A DNA stretch of 35,857 nucleotides from Candidatus Oceanisphaera merdipullorum (lineage in GTDB: Bacteria > Pseudomonadota > Gammaproteobacteria > Enterobacterales > Aeromonadaceae), in assembly GCA_018883865.1 (NCBI GenBank), contig JAHLFI010000078.1, positions 1-35,857 of the forward strand, read 5' to 3'. Under the pieces are notes generated by a model, which was given only the letters and a program-made list of their open reading frames with translations, was not told the origin of the DNA and did not search any database. Positions within the stretch are counted from its first letter, which is position 1, and every line of letters starts with the position of its first letter. Positions 35,427 through 35,857 of the stretch are shown piece after piece. Both the position numbers and the translations under genes were made by a program.

Positions 35427-35857
35427 ATGACTCCCTTGACTGAACAAACGGATTCCGTTGCTATTCCCGACACTCCTTTGGCGGTGTTGCAGCAGATATT
35501 TGGTTACCAGAGCTTTCGTGATGGTCAGCAAGAGATCATAGATACAGTGATTGCCGGGCGCGATGCCTTGGTGATCAAGCCCACGGGTGGCGGTAAATCC
35601 ATCTGTTATCAAATTCCTGCCTTGTTGCGCCCTGGCCTCACTATTGTGGTCTCGCCGCTGATCTCTTTAATGAAAGATCAGGTGGATAGCCTAGTGGCCA
35701 ATGGCGTGGCGGCGGTATATATCAACAGCACTCTTAGTCGTGAGGTGATGCACAATCACTTAACGGCCATGCGTCGTGGCGAAGTAAAATTGGTCTATGT
35801 GTCGCCAGAGCGCTTGCTGCAGCAAGAGTTTATGGAGCGACTGGGCGAGCTGGAACT
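35427..35857 (+). CDS. recQ: ATP-dependent DNA helicase RecQ (5' part, cut by the window end)
   Basis: 143 codons are present and the frame is open at the window edge. RecQ is a 3'-5' helicase of the RecF recombination pathway. The start of the helicase core is typical: VLQQIFGYQSFRDGQQEIID (motif 0), KPTGGGKSICYQIPAL (Walker A), VVSPLISLMKDQVDSL (motif Ia), NSTLS and VYVSPERLL (motif Ib-like). The ATG follows AGG at 6 bases. About three quarters of the protein, including the RecQ-Ct and HRDC domains, would lie beyond the window. Confidence 0.95.
   Translation, partial: MTPLTEQTDSVAIPDTPLAVLQQIFGYQSFRDGQQEIIDTVIAGRDALVIKPTGGGKSICYQIPALLRPGLTIVVSPLISLMKDQVDSLVANGVAAVYINSTLSREVMHNHLTAMRRGEVKLVYVSPERLLQQEFMERLGELE

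Overview
The window looks like chromosomal DNA of a gammaproteobacterium. Two conserved gammaproteobacterial blocks support this: hemCDXY facing cyaA, and cyaY / lptM-lysA-dapF-DUF484-xerC-yigB-uvrD. Both have the Escherichia/Aeromonas-type order. The protein texture suggests the Aeromonadales (Oceanimonas/Oceanisphaera-like), but that placement is an inference. I saw no rRNA, tRNA, CRISPR array, transposase or phage gene.

Layout. 37-1302 is a protein made of three fused RidA domains. 1500-7440 (minus strand) is a complete urease operon, ureD-ureA-ureB-ureC-ureE-ureF-ureG, followed by a hupE/ureJ nickel permease. Facing it across a 676-base intergenic region is a urea transporter, overlapping by 4 bases with a 3-hydroxyisobutyrate-dehydrogenase-family gene. 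Together these import urea, hydrolyse it and supply nickel. 10284-14553 (minus) is hemC-hemD-hemX-hemY for tetrapyrrole synthesis, divergent from cyaA, which keeps a TTG start and has a good CRP-site candidate upstream. 17452-25027 holds cyaY (minus), then lptM, lysA, dapF, DUF484, xerC, yigB and uvrD. A promoter plus a LexA-box candidate for uvrD lies over the end of yigB. 25188-33394 holds a small lipoprotein, a very large thioester alpha-2-macroglobulin with an N-terminal PAN/Apple-like module, and the penicillin-binding protein 1C that normally accompanies such macroglobulins. 33450-35857 holds rarD (minus), an orphan secreted protein, and the first 143 codons of recQ.

Two observations stand out. 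First, the only dapF in the window has an intact reading frame and an intact first catalytic half. Its second catalytic loop, however, is rewritten: the catalytic cysteine is serine and the preceding Tyr-Glu-Arg-Gly signature is lost. Second, two intergenic regions (9925-10194 and 21780-22044) carry copies of the same roughly 270-bp element. Each copy is two inverted, roughly 105-bp hairpin units. Inside each unit is a smaller hairpin whose loop (GTCCCT or a close variant) is kept while the stem bases change in a compensating way, which suggests selection for structure. I do not recognise this element as a named family.
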